Origin: Paracoccaceae bacterium
Lineage (GTDB): Bacteria > Pseudomonadota > Alphaproteobacteria > Rhodobacterales > Rhodobacteraceae
Assembly (NCBI GenBank): GCA_020852535.1
Contig: JADZAO010000020.1
Coordinates: forward strand, 1 to 19,057
Direction: 5' to 3'
DNA length: 19,057 nt
Shown here: positions 1-8,063 of the stretch, piece after piece
Layout of the letters: each line of letters opens with the position of its first letter
How positions within the stretch are numbered: the stretch's first letter is position 1
Notes under the pieces: generated by a model
The model's input: the letters and a program-made list of their open reading frames with translations, nothing else
Database searches by the model: none
Told to the model about the DNA's origin: nothing
Position numbers and translations under genes: made by a program

Positions 1-196
1 CAAGCGACAAACCGCTATCGGTTTCCAAAGCGGCGCCGAAATTAATACTTGCAGTGCTCGAGAGTTGGGGCTTTTTGTTGTCAGAATTAGGGTTAGAAAC
101 AACCCCCATGGCTGCGGAACCCGACAGGCTGACTTCAGCAGCGGCAAAGCCGGCGGTACCAACCAGAACGGTGGTAGCAAGAAGAATCTTTTTCAT
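1..196 (-). CDS. Outer-membrane porin, N-terminal part (runs off the left edge)
   Basis: Reading the minus strand from the ATG at 196 gives 65 codons open to the window edge. The product begins MKKILLATTVLVGTAGFAAA, a clear Sec signal peptide with a basic start, a hydrophobic core and an AxA-type cleavage site near residue 20. The mature part starts EVSLSGSAAMGVV and continues with alternating polar and hydrophobic residues (INFGAALETDSGLSL), the pattern of first beta-strands in Rhodobacterales general porins. A ribosome-binding site GAGGAAA lies just before the ATG. By family, such proteins form trimeric beta-barrels in the outer membrane for passive uptake of small solutes. The gene is incomplete, so pore type and substrate cannot be judged. 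It is divergent from the DUF3576 gene and shares a roughly 390-bp regulatory spacer with it. Confidence 0.82.
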   Translation of the reverse strand, partial: MKKILLATTVLVGTAGFAAAEVSLSGSAAMGVVSNPNSDNKKPQLSSTASINFGAALETDSGLSL

Positions 197-584
197 AGTT
201 TTCCTCGTTGTCTTAAGAAGCCCACCCCAGAGAAATCCGAAGTGGCGATAGTTAATTCATCATTTCTCAGGCCCCCAATTGCAATCTTCACCTTTAATTA
301 CGCTAAATGTGATACAAAATGATGCAACTTTGCCACACCCACTCCTCTCTCTCCTTTCAATCGCAGATCGTCAAAACTCTGCAAATACAGGAAAAATCGG
401 CACCCCTTGGCAATCCACACCCCATACACAAGATTGATCCACAACATGTCCATGTGAACACACGTTCACACTCGAGTCCCCACATCTGCAATGTGATTTT
501 GTCTTGACCCGCCTTACTGGGAAGGACCTTGGCACGCCGAGATGGCTAGGATAAACAAACCTCGACAATCAAACGGGGGTAGGC
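197..584. other. Divergent intergenic region, porin / DUF3576 gene
   Basis: This 388-bp AT-richer spacer separates two divergently read genes and should hold both promoters. I see no convincing coding frame on either strand. Two perfect palindromic elements lie near each other (453-470 and 481-495; the first is listed separately). A TTGACC hexamer at 504-509 resembles a -35 box for the + gene, but no good -10 box follows at the right distance, so I do not call a promoter. Confidence 0.5.
453..470. promoter_or_regulatory. 18-bp perfect palindrome, possible operator
   Basis: TGTGAAC-ACAC-GTTCACA has 7-bp arms that are exact reverse complements around a 4-base centre. The half-site TGTGA is that of CRP/FNR-type sites, but the spacing is 8 rather than 6, so a dimeric regulator of another family (GntR, LacI or TetR type) is equally possible. 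A second, smaller repeat, CACAT-CTGCA-ATGTG, lies at 481-495. Position 115 bp upstream of the DUF3576 start and 257 bp upstream of the porin start would suit control of either. Function is inferred from symmetry only. Confidence 0.4.
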
Positions 585-1109
585 ATGGACCTGCATCGCT
601 TTGCACGTATCACGCTGGTCAGCGGTGTCCTTATGGCACTCGCAAGCTGCGGCACGGATATAAGCAGCAACGACACCCCTTCAACCACACAAACCGACCC
701 CAAAACCCGTGCTGATGCCCAGCGTACGGCCCTCGCCCAAGCCCGCGGCAAAAACCAACCACACTCGACCATCTTCAATTTCTTCAAAAACACCAATGAT
801 CCGAACACCACTATAAAAGTAAACAAATACTTGTGGAACGCGTCTCTCGACGTACTCGATTTTCTGCCCATCGAATCAATCGACCCCTTCACGGGCGTCA
901 TCGTCACCGGCTACGGCACCCCACCTGGATCAAGCCAAGCCTACCGCGCCATAATCTATGTACAAGACCCCGCGCTCGACGCCCGCAGCCTCAAGGTTGC
1001 AATACAAACGCGTGGCAAGGGTGCAATCGCGCCCGAAACCATCCGCGCCGTGGAAGACGCAATTTTGACTCGCGCTCGTCAATTGCGCATTCAAGACAGC
1101 AAGCTCTAA
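585..1109 (+). CDS. DUF3576 family lipoprotein
   Basis: The 174-residue product starts with a short basic and hydrophobic signal and a lipobox L19-A20-S21-C22, so it is predicted to be lipidated at Cys22 and anchored on the periplasmic side of a membrane. After a polar, Thr/Ser/Asp-rich linker (residues 25-45) comes a compact domain with phrases such as KVNKYLWNASLDVLDFLP, DPFTGVIVTGYG, AYRAIIYVQDPALDARSLKVA and a C-terminal helix ending RARQLRIQ, which I recognise as DUF3576. Family function is not known; the gene is typically found just upstream of leuS in Rhodobacterales, as here (357 bp away). The ATG at 585 is preceded by a GGGGGT run that may serve as a weak ribosome-binding site, and the lipobox sits at the normal distance from it. 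Confidence 0.85.
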   Translation: MDLHRFARITLVSGVLMALASCGTDISSNDTPSTTQTDPKTRADAQRTALAQARGKNQPHSTIFNFFKNTNDPNTTIKVNKYLWNASLDVLDFLPIESIDPFTGVIVTGYGTPPGSSQAYRAIIYVQDPALDARSLKVAIQTRGKGAIAPETIRAVEDAILTRARQLRIQDSKL

Positions 1110-1466
1110 ATTTTCAATTACAGCGAGAACCGCATCCGCGCCACATAGGTGCTACTCGCATTTTTTCCTGTAGAAAAAACATGCACACCATCCACAGATT
1201 TCTGCTGATCATCATCTGCTAAATCAAATGGCTCTTAGTCGGCCTTTTTCAGTTCTAACTCGTTGCCGTCATCTTCGGCGAAAAGGACGCCAGACCGTCG
1301 CGTATTCTCTCTATTCTCATCAGACTTTCTGCCCTCTAGAATATTGGCACGTTTCTCCGCATCATCTCAGGCTACAACGTCTCAATACGCCACAACACCA
1401 CAATCACTAGACCTCGGTGCACCTGCGGGTATAACCACAGCCGCAGGATACGCCGGGAAACAGTTG
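1110..1466. other. Spacer between the DUF3576 gene and leuS
   Basis: This 357-bp stretch holds no recognisable gene. An AT-rich hairpin is visible at 1161-1179 (TTTTTTC-CTGTA-GAAAAAA, extendable by GCA/TGC across a two-base bulge), which may weaken read-through from DUF3576. From 1263 to 1466 the leuS frame is open on the + strand, but the translated stretch is Ser/Thr/Ala-rich, matches no LeuS N-terminus and begins at a non-ATG codon; I read it as untranslated leader. Confidence 0.5.
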
Positions 1467-4025
1467 ATGTCGCGCTACGAACCAAGCCAAACAGAACCTA
1501 AATGGCAAGCCGCATGGGATGCGGCAGGAATCTTCACGGCTCGTCGCGATCCGACAAAACCCAAATATTACGTGCTCGAGATGTTCCCCTATCCTTCGGG
1601 GCGGATCCATATGGGCCACGTACGGAACTATACAATGGGCGACGTGATCGCCCGCTACAAAGCCGCCAGCGGTTTTTCGGTTCTGCACCCCATGGGGTGG
1701 GACGCTTTTGGCATGCCAGCCGAAAACGCCGCAATGGAGCGAGGCGGCCACCCCAAAGACTGGACCTATTCCAACATTGCCGACATGCGGAACCAGATGA
1801 AACCGCTCGGTCTGTCCATCGACTGGTCACGCGAATTTGCCACCTGCGACCCCGAATATTACGGCCAACAACAAGCCATGTTCATCGACATGATGGAAGC
1901 GGGCCTGATCTATCGCAAAAATGCAATGGTGAACTGGGATCCGGTCGATATGACCGTACTCGCCAACGAGCAAGTGATCGACGGCCGCGGCTGGCGTTCC
2001 GGCGCACTCGTGGAACGCCGCGAACTCACCCAATGGTTTTTCCGCATTTCTAACTACTCCAGCGAACTCCTAAAAGCGCTTGATGCGTTGAATGACTGGC
2101 CACACAAAGTCCGCCTAATGCAGGCGAACTGGATCGGCAAATCCCGTGGTCTACAATTCGCGTTCAGCACCACGGGCGCACCCGAAGGCTTTGATCGGAT
2201 TGAAGTCTACACCACACGCCCCGATACTCTACACGGCGCATCCTTCGTGGCCATTTCGCCAGACCATCCGTTGGCAAAACAGCTTGAACGCCACAACCCC
2301 GCCATCGCCGAATTCGTCGCAGAATGTCGCCGCATCGATACTTCTGAAGAAGCGCTCGAAAAAGCTGAGAAGAACGGCATTGATACGGGCATCCGCGCTT
2401 TGCATCCCTTTGACGACACGTGGGAACTACCTGTCTATATCGCCAACTTCATCTTGATGGACTACGGCACCGGCGCCATCTTCGGCTGCCCCGCCCACGA
2501 CCAGCGCGACTTCGAATTTGCCACAAAATACAACTTGCCAATCAAGCAGGTCTTCATAGCCCTAGGCACGAAAGAAGCTCCTCTTTCTGAAGCCTACGTC
2601 CCGATGAAATCAGAACGTGTCTGCTACATCCGTGGCTTTCCACAGCCAGAAATTAAAACCGGCCAAGAGGTCATCGAAGAAGCCATCGCCCATTGCGAAG
2701 AAAACGGCATTGGTCGCGGCGTCACCAACTACCGCCTCCGCGACTGGGGCATCTCACGCCAGCGCTATTGGGGCTGCCCAATCCCGGTCGTACATTGCGC
2801 CACCTGCGGCGTAGTCGCGGAAGACAAAGCAAACCTGCCTATCTGCCTGCCAGACGATGTCACCTTCGACCAACCAGGCAACCCACTCGACCGCCATTCC
2901 ACGTGGCGCAATTGCACTTGTCCAAAATGCGGTGCCACCGCACGGCGCGAAACCGACACGATGGACACTTTTGTGGACTCCTCGTGGTATTATGCCCGTT
3001 TCACGGCCCCCCGAGCCACTACACCGACCATAGCCGAAGATGCCGACTACTGGATGAACGTCGATCAATATATTGGCGGCATCGAACACGCGATCTTACA
3101 CCTTCTTTATTCCCGTTTCTTCGCCCGCGCGATGCACAAGACAGGCCACCTACCCGCCAAATCCATTGAGCCCTTCAACGCGCTCTTCACCCAAGGCATG
3201 GTCACCCACGAAATCTACAAGACGACCGATGCAAACGGCCGCCCTGTCTACCACCTTCCCGAAGACATCATCCGCAACGAATCTGATGCAACCCTCGCGG
3301 ACGGCACAAAAGTCGAGGTAATCCCCTCGGCCAAGATGTCCAAATCCAAAAAGAACGTCGTCGATCCGCTCAAGATCATCACCGAGTTCGGCGCCGATAC
3401 CGCGCGCTGGTTTGTTATGTCCGACAGCCCGCCCGAGCGTGATATGGAATGGACAGCATCGGGGGCCAAAGCCGCCTACAAACACCTCGCCCGCGTCTGG
3501 CGCATCGCCGACGAGATCACCCACACCAACGCAAACGCCAATGCCACCAACGATGCGGCACTGACCAAAGCCACCGCGAAAGCCGTGGACGAAGTCACCC
3601 GCAACATCGACAACTTCGCCTTCAATAAAGCAATCGCTAAGCTTTACGAATTCACCAACACTCTTTCCAACTCAGCTGCAGGTACTACGACCAAACGCAC
3701 CGCCATGCAGACGATGGCCCAACTCATGTCTCCCATGACGCCCCATTTGGCCGAGGAAATCTGGCAAATGCTCGGGGGCACGGGCCTCGTTGCCCAAGCG
3801 CCTTGGCCATCGGCAGATCCCGCCCTGTTGACTGACGACGAGATCACCCTCCCAATTCAGATTAACGGCAAGCGACGAGCGGAAATCACCATTCCTGCCA
3901 ACACACCCAAATCCGAGGTTGAAAAGATCGTCCTCGCAAATGAATCTGTAGTCAAATTTCTCGCGGGCACGCCTGTGAAGACGATCATCGTTGTCTCGGG
4001 ACGCATCATCAATGTCCTTACCTGA
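1467..4025 (+). CDS. leuS: Leucyl-tRNA synthetase
   Basis: This cytoplasmic class I synthetase charges tRNA-Leu with leucine using ATP. The ATG at 1467 starts MSRYEPSQTEPKWQAAW, the usual bacterial LeuS start, and gives 852 residues, a normal length. The HIGH-type motif HMGH is at residues 48-51 and the KMSKS loop at 623-627. The CP1 editing domain shows the threonine-rich TTRPDT segment at 249-254 and GTGAIFGCPAHD ending in the editing aspartate at 345. A zinc-binding insertion has CxxC pairs at 444/447 and 485/488, and the domain also holds DTFVDSSWYYARF. The C-terminal anticodon-binding domain follows. A TTG directly before the ATG is a possible alternative start. The ribosome-binding site is weak (GGGAAACAG). 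The 3' end overlaps lptE by 14 bases, so the two are probably translated in concert. Confidence 0.97.
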   Translation: MSRYEPSQTEPKWQAAWDAAGIFTARRDPTKPKYYVLEMFPYPSGRIHMGHVRNYTMGDVIARYKAASGFSVLHPMGWDAFGMPAENAAMERGGHPKDWTYSNIADMRNQMKPLGLSIDWSREFATCDPEYYGQQQAMFIDMMEAGLIYRKNAMVNWDPVDMTVLANEQVIDGRGWRSGALVERRELTQWFFRISNYSSELLKALDALNDWPHKVRLMQANWIGKSRGLQFAFSTTGAPEGFDRIEVYTTRPDTLHGASFVAISPDHPLAKQLERHNPAIAEFVAECRRIDTSEEALEKAEKNGIDTGIRALHPFDDTWELPVYIANFILMDYGTGAIFGCPAHDQRDFEFATKYNLPIKQVFIALGTKEAPLSEAYVPMKSERVCYIRGFPQPEIKTGQEVIEEAIAHCEENGIGRGVTNYRLRDWGISRQRYWGCPIPVVHCATCGVVAEDKANLPICLPDDVTFDQPGNPLDRHSTWRNCTCPKCGATARRETDTMDTFVDSSWYYARFTAPRATTPTIAEDADYWMNVDQYIGGIEHAILHLLYSRFFARAMHKTGHLPAKSIEPFNALFTQGMVTHEIYKTTDANGRPVYHLPEDIIRNESDATLADGTKVEVIPSAKMSKSKKNVVDPLKIITEFGADTARWFVMSDSPPERDMEWTASGAKAAYKHLARVWRIADEITHTNANANATNDAALTKATAKAVDEVTRNIDNFAFNKAIAKLYEFTNTLSNSAAGTTTKRTAMQTMAQLMSPMTPHLAEEIWQMLGGTGLVAQAPWPSADPALLTDDEITLPIQINGKRRAEITIPANTPKSEVEKIVLANESVVKFLAGTPVKTIIVVSGRIINVLT

Positions 4026-4494
4026 CCGCCGCAAAGTCCTGACCCTACTCACAGCCCTGCCCCTTGCAGGCTGCGGCTTCACCCCCGTCTACGCCCCTCT
4101 GGGCACAGGCAATAAACTACGCTACCGCGTCGAAATCGAAGCCCCACGCAGCCGCAACGATTTTGCATTTGTTTCACAGCTCGAAACTCGCTTCGGCCAG
4201 CCGAAAAATGCGATCTACCACCTTGGCTATTCCCTTAAGATAAACCGCGCCAGCGGTGGCATTTCTCCTTCGAACGAAATCACGCACTACACCCTAACGG
4301 GCATTGCGACCTATACATTGACCGAACGCGCCACCAAAACTCGTGTGGCGGGCGGCGTAATCCGCAACTTCACCTCATGGTCCGCCACCGGCTCAACCGT
4401 AGCCGGCATCGCCGCAGAAGAGGCAGCAAGCGCCCGCCTGATGCAAATCCTTGCTGACGACATTGTCACCCGCCTCATGGGCGAACTGTCATGA
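4012..4494 (+). CDS. lptE: LPS-assembly lipoprotein LptE
   Basis: The 160-residue product has an Arg-containing N-terminus, a hydrophobic stretch and a lipobox L18-A19-G20-C21 followed by GFTPVY, the signature of alphaproteobacterial LptE. It is predicted to be lipidated at Cys21 and to sit in the inner leaflet of the outer membrane, where by family it plugs the LptD barrel and helps insert lipopolysaccharide. The C-terminal half (ITHYTLTGIATYTL, followed later by EEAASARLMQILADDIVTRL) fits the family's sheet-and-helix fold. I chose the ATG at 4012, inside the end of leuS; an in-frame TTG at 3991 would add seven polar residues ahead of the signal and is less likely. The stop overlaps the holA start as ATGA, so leuS-lptE-holA is one transcription unit with coupled translation. 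Confidence 0.92.
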   Translation: MSLPDRRKVLTLLTALPLAGCGFTPVYAPLGTGNKLRYRVEIEAPRSRNDFAFVSQLETRFGQPKNAIYHLGYSLKINRASGGISPSNEITHYTLTGIATYTLTERATKTRVAGGVIRNFTSWSATGSTVAGIAAEEAASARLMQILADDIVTRLMGELS

Positions 4495-5516
4495 TCCTTC
4501 GCGGGATTGAAGCGACACGCTACTTCTCCAAACCCGACCAGTCCAAGACCGGCCTTCTGATCTTTGGCGTCGATGCCATGCACGTGGCACTGAAACGGCA
4601 AGAAGTCATTGCCGCTCTCATCGGCCCGGAAGGCGAAAACGAAATGCGATTGGCCCGCATCGCCGCATCCGATCTACGAAAAGACCCCACCACCCTCCTT
4701 GACGCAATCAGGACGCAAAGTTTCTTCCCCGGTCCCCGCGTAGTCTTCATCGAAAACGCCACCGACACACTAACCGCCACAATCCAGACAGCCCTAATGG
4801 AATGGCGCCCCGGCGACGCGCAGATTTTCGTCACCGCTGGCGGCCTCACTGCCAAATCCAGCCTCAAGACCCTGTTTGAAAAACACCCCGCTGTCTTTTC
4901 GATCGGCCTCTATGATGATCCACCCAGCCGCGAGGAAATCGAGGCGGCACTGACCAAAGCGGGCATTACCTTGATCGACCGCGAAGCAATGACAGACCTC
5001 ACTGACCTGTCCCGTGCCCTAAACCCCGGCGATTTTCGCCAAACACTCGAAAAGATTGCGCTCTACAAATACCACGACACGACCCCGCTTAGCCCCACCG
5101 AAGTCGCCACTCTCGCCCCCGCCACGGTCGAGGCCGAAATCGACGACCTGATCATGGCCGTAGCCGAAGGGCGCCAAACCGAAATCGCCCCCCTCTTCCG
5201 TCAGATCGAAGCGCAAGGTACCACCGCAGTAACCCTCTGCATCGCCGCCCTGCGCCATATCCGCGCCCTACATACTGCCGTCACTGATCCAAACGGGGTA
5301 TCCTCCGGCATCGCCAAAGCCCGCGGCATCCCATTCAAGATCCGCAACGCAATGAAAGGGCAAGCCTCAAAATGGAGCGCCCACAAGCTAGAAGAAGCAG
5401 TGGCCCTTCTCGTAGAAACCGATCTGACACTCCGTTCTGCCTCCCGTACTCCCACGATGGCCGTGATGGAACGTGCCCTAATCCGCCTTGCAATGATGTC
5501 CCAGCGCCGGGGTTAG
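4491..5516 (+). CDS. holA: DNA polymerase III subunit delta
   Basis: The 341-residue protein is the delta subunit of the clamp loader, which opens the beta sliding clamp. Its length and order of elements fit HolA: an N-terminal RecA-like domain with LLIFGVDAMHVALKRQEVI, the segment SFFPGPRVVFIENATD (residues about 76-91, where the family carries the clamp-contacting loop), then FVTAGGLTAKSSLKTLFEKH and the helical C-terminal collar region with TAVTLCIAALRHIRALH and KWSAHKLEEAVALLVETDLTLRS. There is no functional Walker A, as expected for delta. The ATG shares ATGA with the lptE stop. Placement after leuS-lptE is the usual Rhodobacterales order. No clear terminator follows. Confidence 0.93.
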   Translation: MILRGIEATRYFSKPDQSKTGLLIFGVDAMHVALKRQEVIAALIGPEGENEMRLARIAASDLRKDPTTLLDAIRTQSFFPGPRVVFIENATDTLTATIQTALMEWRPGDAQIFVTAGGLTAKSSLKTLFEKHPAVFSIGLYDDPPSREEIEAALTKAGITLIDREAMTDLTDLSRALNPGDFRQTLEKIALYKYHDTTPLSPTEVATLAPATVEAEIDDLIMAVAEGRQTEIAPLFRQIEAQGTTAVTLCIAALRHIRALHTAVTDPNGVSSGIAKARGIPFKIRNAMKGQASKWSAHKLEEAVALLVETDLTLRSASRTPTMAVMERALIRLAMMSQRRG

Positions 5517-5751
5517 GCCCGACCGCAGCATAATCTTCATCGAGCCTCAGGTACGAGGCAATCTGCCCGAACGGGGACTCGACGTTCTTCAAAAGCGGCA
5601 CCTTTGAAAGGAGAAGCAACAGGCCCATCGGTAAAACCGATACAGCCCATAGTAATTTTGATATTGTAAAAACCCTGCCTCGCTATAGCTTATAGAAATG
5701 ACTAAAAACTGGCATCACGCCCATGCGCTTCTCACAGGGAGTTTCCACTAC
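5517..5751. promoter_or_regulatory. Spacer and likely promoter region upstream of ydcS
   Basis: A perfect small inverted repeat, ATCGGT-AAA-ACCGAT, lies at 5627-5641 without a following T-run, so it is a poor terminator. An AT-rich stretch at 5656-5696 contains TTGATA (5658-5663), TTGTAA (5664-5669), TATAGC (5684-5689) and TATAGA (5691-5696). These resemble promoter hexamers, but no pair has ideal spacing. On the minus strand, 5628 down to 5517 is an open, protein-like frame (see findings). Confidence 0.3.
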
Positions 5752-6918
5752 ATGACTGCACGCACCATCGCAAAACAACTTTCTACCCTCACACTCGCCT
5801 TTCTCACCGGCATTTCGCCCGCCCTCGCCCAAATGAACAAAGTGGGCAAAGGTGAAGGCGAACTCTCTATCGTCGCATGGGCAGGCTACATCGAACGCGG
5901 CGAAACTGATCCAGCCTACGACTGGGTCACGAAATTTGAAAAATCCTCAGGTTGTAAGGTGACGGTGAAGACCGCCAACACCTCGGACGAGATGGTCGCC
6001 CTGATGAACGAAGGCGACTTCGACCTCGTCACCGCATCGGGTGACGCCTCGCTCCGTCTCATCGCGGGCGGTCGTGTACAGGAAATCAACAAAAAACTGA
6101 TCCCCTCGTGGTCTACCATCGACCCCCGTCTACAAAATGCCCCATGGCACACGGTCGATGGCAAGCATTACGGAGTGCCTTACATGTGGGGCCCCAACGT
6201 GCTGATGTATAATACCGAGGTATTCAAAGAACCGCCAACCTCGTGGAACGTAGTCTTCGAAAAGATGGATCTCCCCGACGGCAAGTCAAACGAAGGCCGC
6301 GTACAGGCATATGACGGCCCGATCCATATTGCCGACGCCGCGCAATACCTGATGTTCCACAAGCCAGAACTCGGCATCACCTCGCCCTACGAGCTTAACG
6401 AAGATCAATACAAAGCTGCGCTTGATCTTTTGCGCGTACAGCGCACCCTGACCAGCCGTTACTGGCACGATGCCTTCATCCAGATCGACGACTTCAAAAA
6501 CGAAGGCGTGGTCGCTTCCGGCTCGTGGCCCTTCCAAGTCAACCTACTGAAGGCCGACAACCAACCCATCGCCTCGACCATCCCACAAGAAGGTGCGACT
6601 GGTTGGGCCGACACAACCATGCTGAACATCAACAGCAAACACCCAAACTGCGCCTACAAGTGGTTCGACCACCAGCTATCATCAAACCTGCAATCCGACC
6701 TCTCGGTCTGGTTCGGGGCCAACCCCTCGGTCCCCGCTGCCTGCACCGACGGGCGCGGCATGCAAACCGCCAAAGGTTGCACGGAGAACGGTCTGGATGA
6801 TTTCGACCGCATTCGCTTTTGGACCACGCCAGTCTCGAATTGCTCGCAGGGCAAAAACGCCTGTGTGCCCTATTATCGCTGGGTATCCGATTACATCGGC
6901 GTCATCGGCGGACGCTAG
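5752..6918 (+). CDS. ydcS: Periplasmic polyamine-binding protein, YdcS-like
   Basis: This is the solute-binding component of a polyamine ABC transporter. The 388-residue product has a signal peptide ending SPALA, with cleavage predicted after residue 26. The mature protein carries long stretches nearly identical to what I recall of E. coli YdcS: AGYIERG, YDWVTKFE, DLVTASGDASLRLI, WGPNVLMYNT, NLPDGKSN-like LPDGKSNEGRVQAYDGPI, RYWHDAFIQ, DFKNEGVVAS and GWADTTML, ending DYIGVIGGR. I chose the ATG at 5752 because AGGGAG lies 10 bases upstream and a normal signal peptide follows; the in-frame ATG at 5698 has no ribosome-binding site, abuts promoter-like sequence and would bury the signal. It heads the operon and is separated from the ATPase gene by two hairpins. 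Confidence 0.92.
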   Translation: MTARTIAKQLSTLTLAFLTGISPALAQMNKVGKGEGELSIVAWAGYIERGETDPAYDWVTKFEKSSGCKVTVKTANTSDEMVALMNEGDFDLVTASGDASLRLIAGGRVQEINKKLIPSWSTIDPRLQNAPWHTVDGKHYGVPYMWGPNVLMYNTEVFKEPPTSWNVVFEKMDLPDGKSNEGRVQAYDGPIHIADAAQYLMFHKPELGITSPYELNEDQYKAALDLLRVQRTLTSRYWHDAFIQIDDFKNEGVVASGSWPFQVNLLKADNQPIASTIPQEGATGWADTTMLNINSKHPNCAYKWFDHQLSSNLQSDLSVWFGANPSVPAACTDGRGMQTAKGCTENGLDDFDRIRFWTTPVSNCSQGKNACVPYYRWVSDYIGVIGGR

Positions 6919-6942
6919 GTCAAGAACAGTTGGGTGAACTCA

Positions 6943-6965
6943 CGGCTCTGGCCTGACTAGAGCCG
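6943..6965 (+). promoter_or_regulatory. Intercistronic hairpin 1 after ydcS
   Basis: CGGCTCT at 6943-6949 pairs perfectly with AGAGCCG at 6959-6965 around a 9-base loop, beginning 24 bases after the ydcS stop. No U-run follows, so it is not a classical terminator. Such structures after a binding-protein gene usually protect the upstream message and lower expression of the membrane components (for example malE-malF and hisJ-hisQ); that role is inferred here. Confidence 0.55.
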
Positions 6966-6993
6966 CTAAAACACCCGACCTACACAACCCCAA

Positions 6994-7016
6994 GGATGCG
7001 CGCCCGCCGCGCATCC
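6994..7016 (+). promoter_or_regulatory. Intercistronic hairpin 2 before ydcT
   Basis: GGATGCGCG (6994-7002) and CGCGCATCC (7008-7016) form a perfect 9-bp, GC-rich stem with a 5-base loop. It lies 27 bases before the preferred ydcT ATG at 7044, and an in-frame ATG at 6996 falls inside the stem, which argues against that start. AT-rich sequence follows, but no U-tract. It is likely an mRNA stabiliser or partial attenuator that sets the ratio of binding protein to ATPase. Confidence 0.6.
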
Positions 7017-7043
7017 AATATTCTCCTAATGTCCGGTTTTCAT

Positions 7044-8063
7044 ATGTCATCCTCCGTGCCAGCTGCAGTCGAATTCTGCTCAGTCTCACGCCATTTTGGT
7101 CCCACCAATGCGCTTGTCAAAGCAGTAAACAGCGTTGATCTAACCGTACCCGAAGGCGCCTTTTTTGCCATGCTTGGCCCATCAGGCAGCGGAAAAACCA
7201 CATGCCTACGACTGATTTCTGGCTTCGAAAAACCTACCGCCGGAAACATTCGCATCTTCGGTCGAGATGTGTCCGACATCCCGCCGAACCGCCGAAACGT
7301 GAACACCGTCTTTCAGGATTACGCGCTTTTTCCCCACATGACCGTCCGCGACAACGTCGCCTACGGCCTAATGGTCAAAGGCATGGACCGGCGCCTGCGC
7401 GAATCGAAAGCCGAAGAAATGCTCAGCCTCGTTAAGCTCGAAGGCTATGGCGACCGCCGTCCTTCACAACTGTCAGGCGGCCAACGACAACGCGTGGCCC
7501 TTGCCCGCGCGCTCGTCAACGAACCCCGCGTGCTCTTACTCGACGAGCCCCTCGGCGCGCTCGACCTCAAACTACGTGAGGCGATGCAAGACGAGTTAAA
7601 AACCTTGCAAGCCCGCCTTGGCATCACCTTCGTCTTCGTTACCCACGACCAATCCGAGGCGCTTTCGATGGCCGACAGCCTTGCCGTATTCAACAACGGC
7701 AAGATCGCCCAAATTGGCACACCGTCCGAGATTTACGCCAAACCCCGCACCCGTTTTGTGGCCGATTTCGTTGGCTCGTCCAACGTACTCTCACCCAAAA
7801 CCACTCGCCTCTTCGGCGGCCCCAACCGTTGGTCCTCGCTACGGCCCGAAGCCCTGCGCCTGACCGCCCCCGATAATGTCACACTATCAGGCACCGTAAC
7901 CTCCCAGCGCTACCTCGGCACAGGTAACCGCATCTCAATCGCCCTGCATGGAACCGAGGTGTCCGCCCTCATCCCCGCAGGCCAACCTCTACCAAAAACA
8001 GGTCACACTGTCGGCCTCGCCTTCGACCCCGCCGCATTACATATAATGGAGGACGAGAAATGA
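7044..8063 (+). CDS. ydcT: Polyamine ABC transporter ATP-binding protein, YdcT-like
   Basis: This peripheral ATPase powers the YdcUV permease. With the ATG at 7044 it has 339 residues. Motifs are complete: Walker A GPSGSGKT (45-52), Q-loop Gln91 in TVFQDYALFPHMTV, ABC signature LSGGQ (143-147), Walker B VLLLDEP (163-169), D-loop GALDLKLRE, and switch His201 in FVFVTHDQSEAL. A TOBE-type domain fills about residues 262-335, as in PotA/UgpC-class importers of small solutes. The start is uncertain: in-frame ATGs also occur at 6996 (inside a hairpin) and 7029, and none has a strong ribosome-binding site. The end has an ATGA overlap with an 84-codon frame that fills the gap to ydcU. Confidence 0.93.
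   Translation: MSSSVPAAVEFCSVSRHFGPTNALVKAVNSVDLTVPEGAFFAMLGPSGSGKTTCLRLISGFEKPTAGNIRIFGRDVSDIPPNRRNVNTVFQDYALFPHMTVRDNVAYGLMVKGMDRRLRESKAEEMLSLVKLEGYGDRRPSQLSGGQRQRVALARALVNEPRVLLLDEPLGALDLKLREAMQDELKTLQARLGITFVFVTHDQSEALSMADSLAVFNNGKIAQIGTPSEIYAKPRTRFVADFVGSSNVLSPKTTRLFGGPNRWSSLRPEALRLTAPDNVTLSGTVTSQRYLGTGNRISIALHGTEVSALIPAGQPLPKTGHTVGLAFDPAALHIMEDEK

Noticed and set aside
504..532. TTGACC as a -35 box for the DUF3576 gene
   Set aside because: The hexamer is good, but positions 16-18 bases downstream (CCTTGG region) do not resemble a -10 box.
371..568. 65-codon minus-strand frame in the porin/DUF3576 spacer
   Set aside because: No ribosome-binding site or recognisable motif; it overlaps palindromic regulatory sequence.
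1263..1466. N-terminal extension of LeuS by 68 residues
   Set aside because: The frame is open, but the sequence is low in LeuS character, starts at a non-ATG codon, and the ATG at 1467 gives the standard LeuS start and length.
5698..5751. Upstream start for YdcS adding 18 residues
   Set aside because: No ribosome-binding site, it abuts promoter-like sequence, and the extension would displace the signal peptide; 5752 has AGGGAG.
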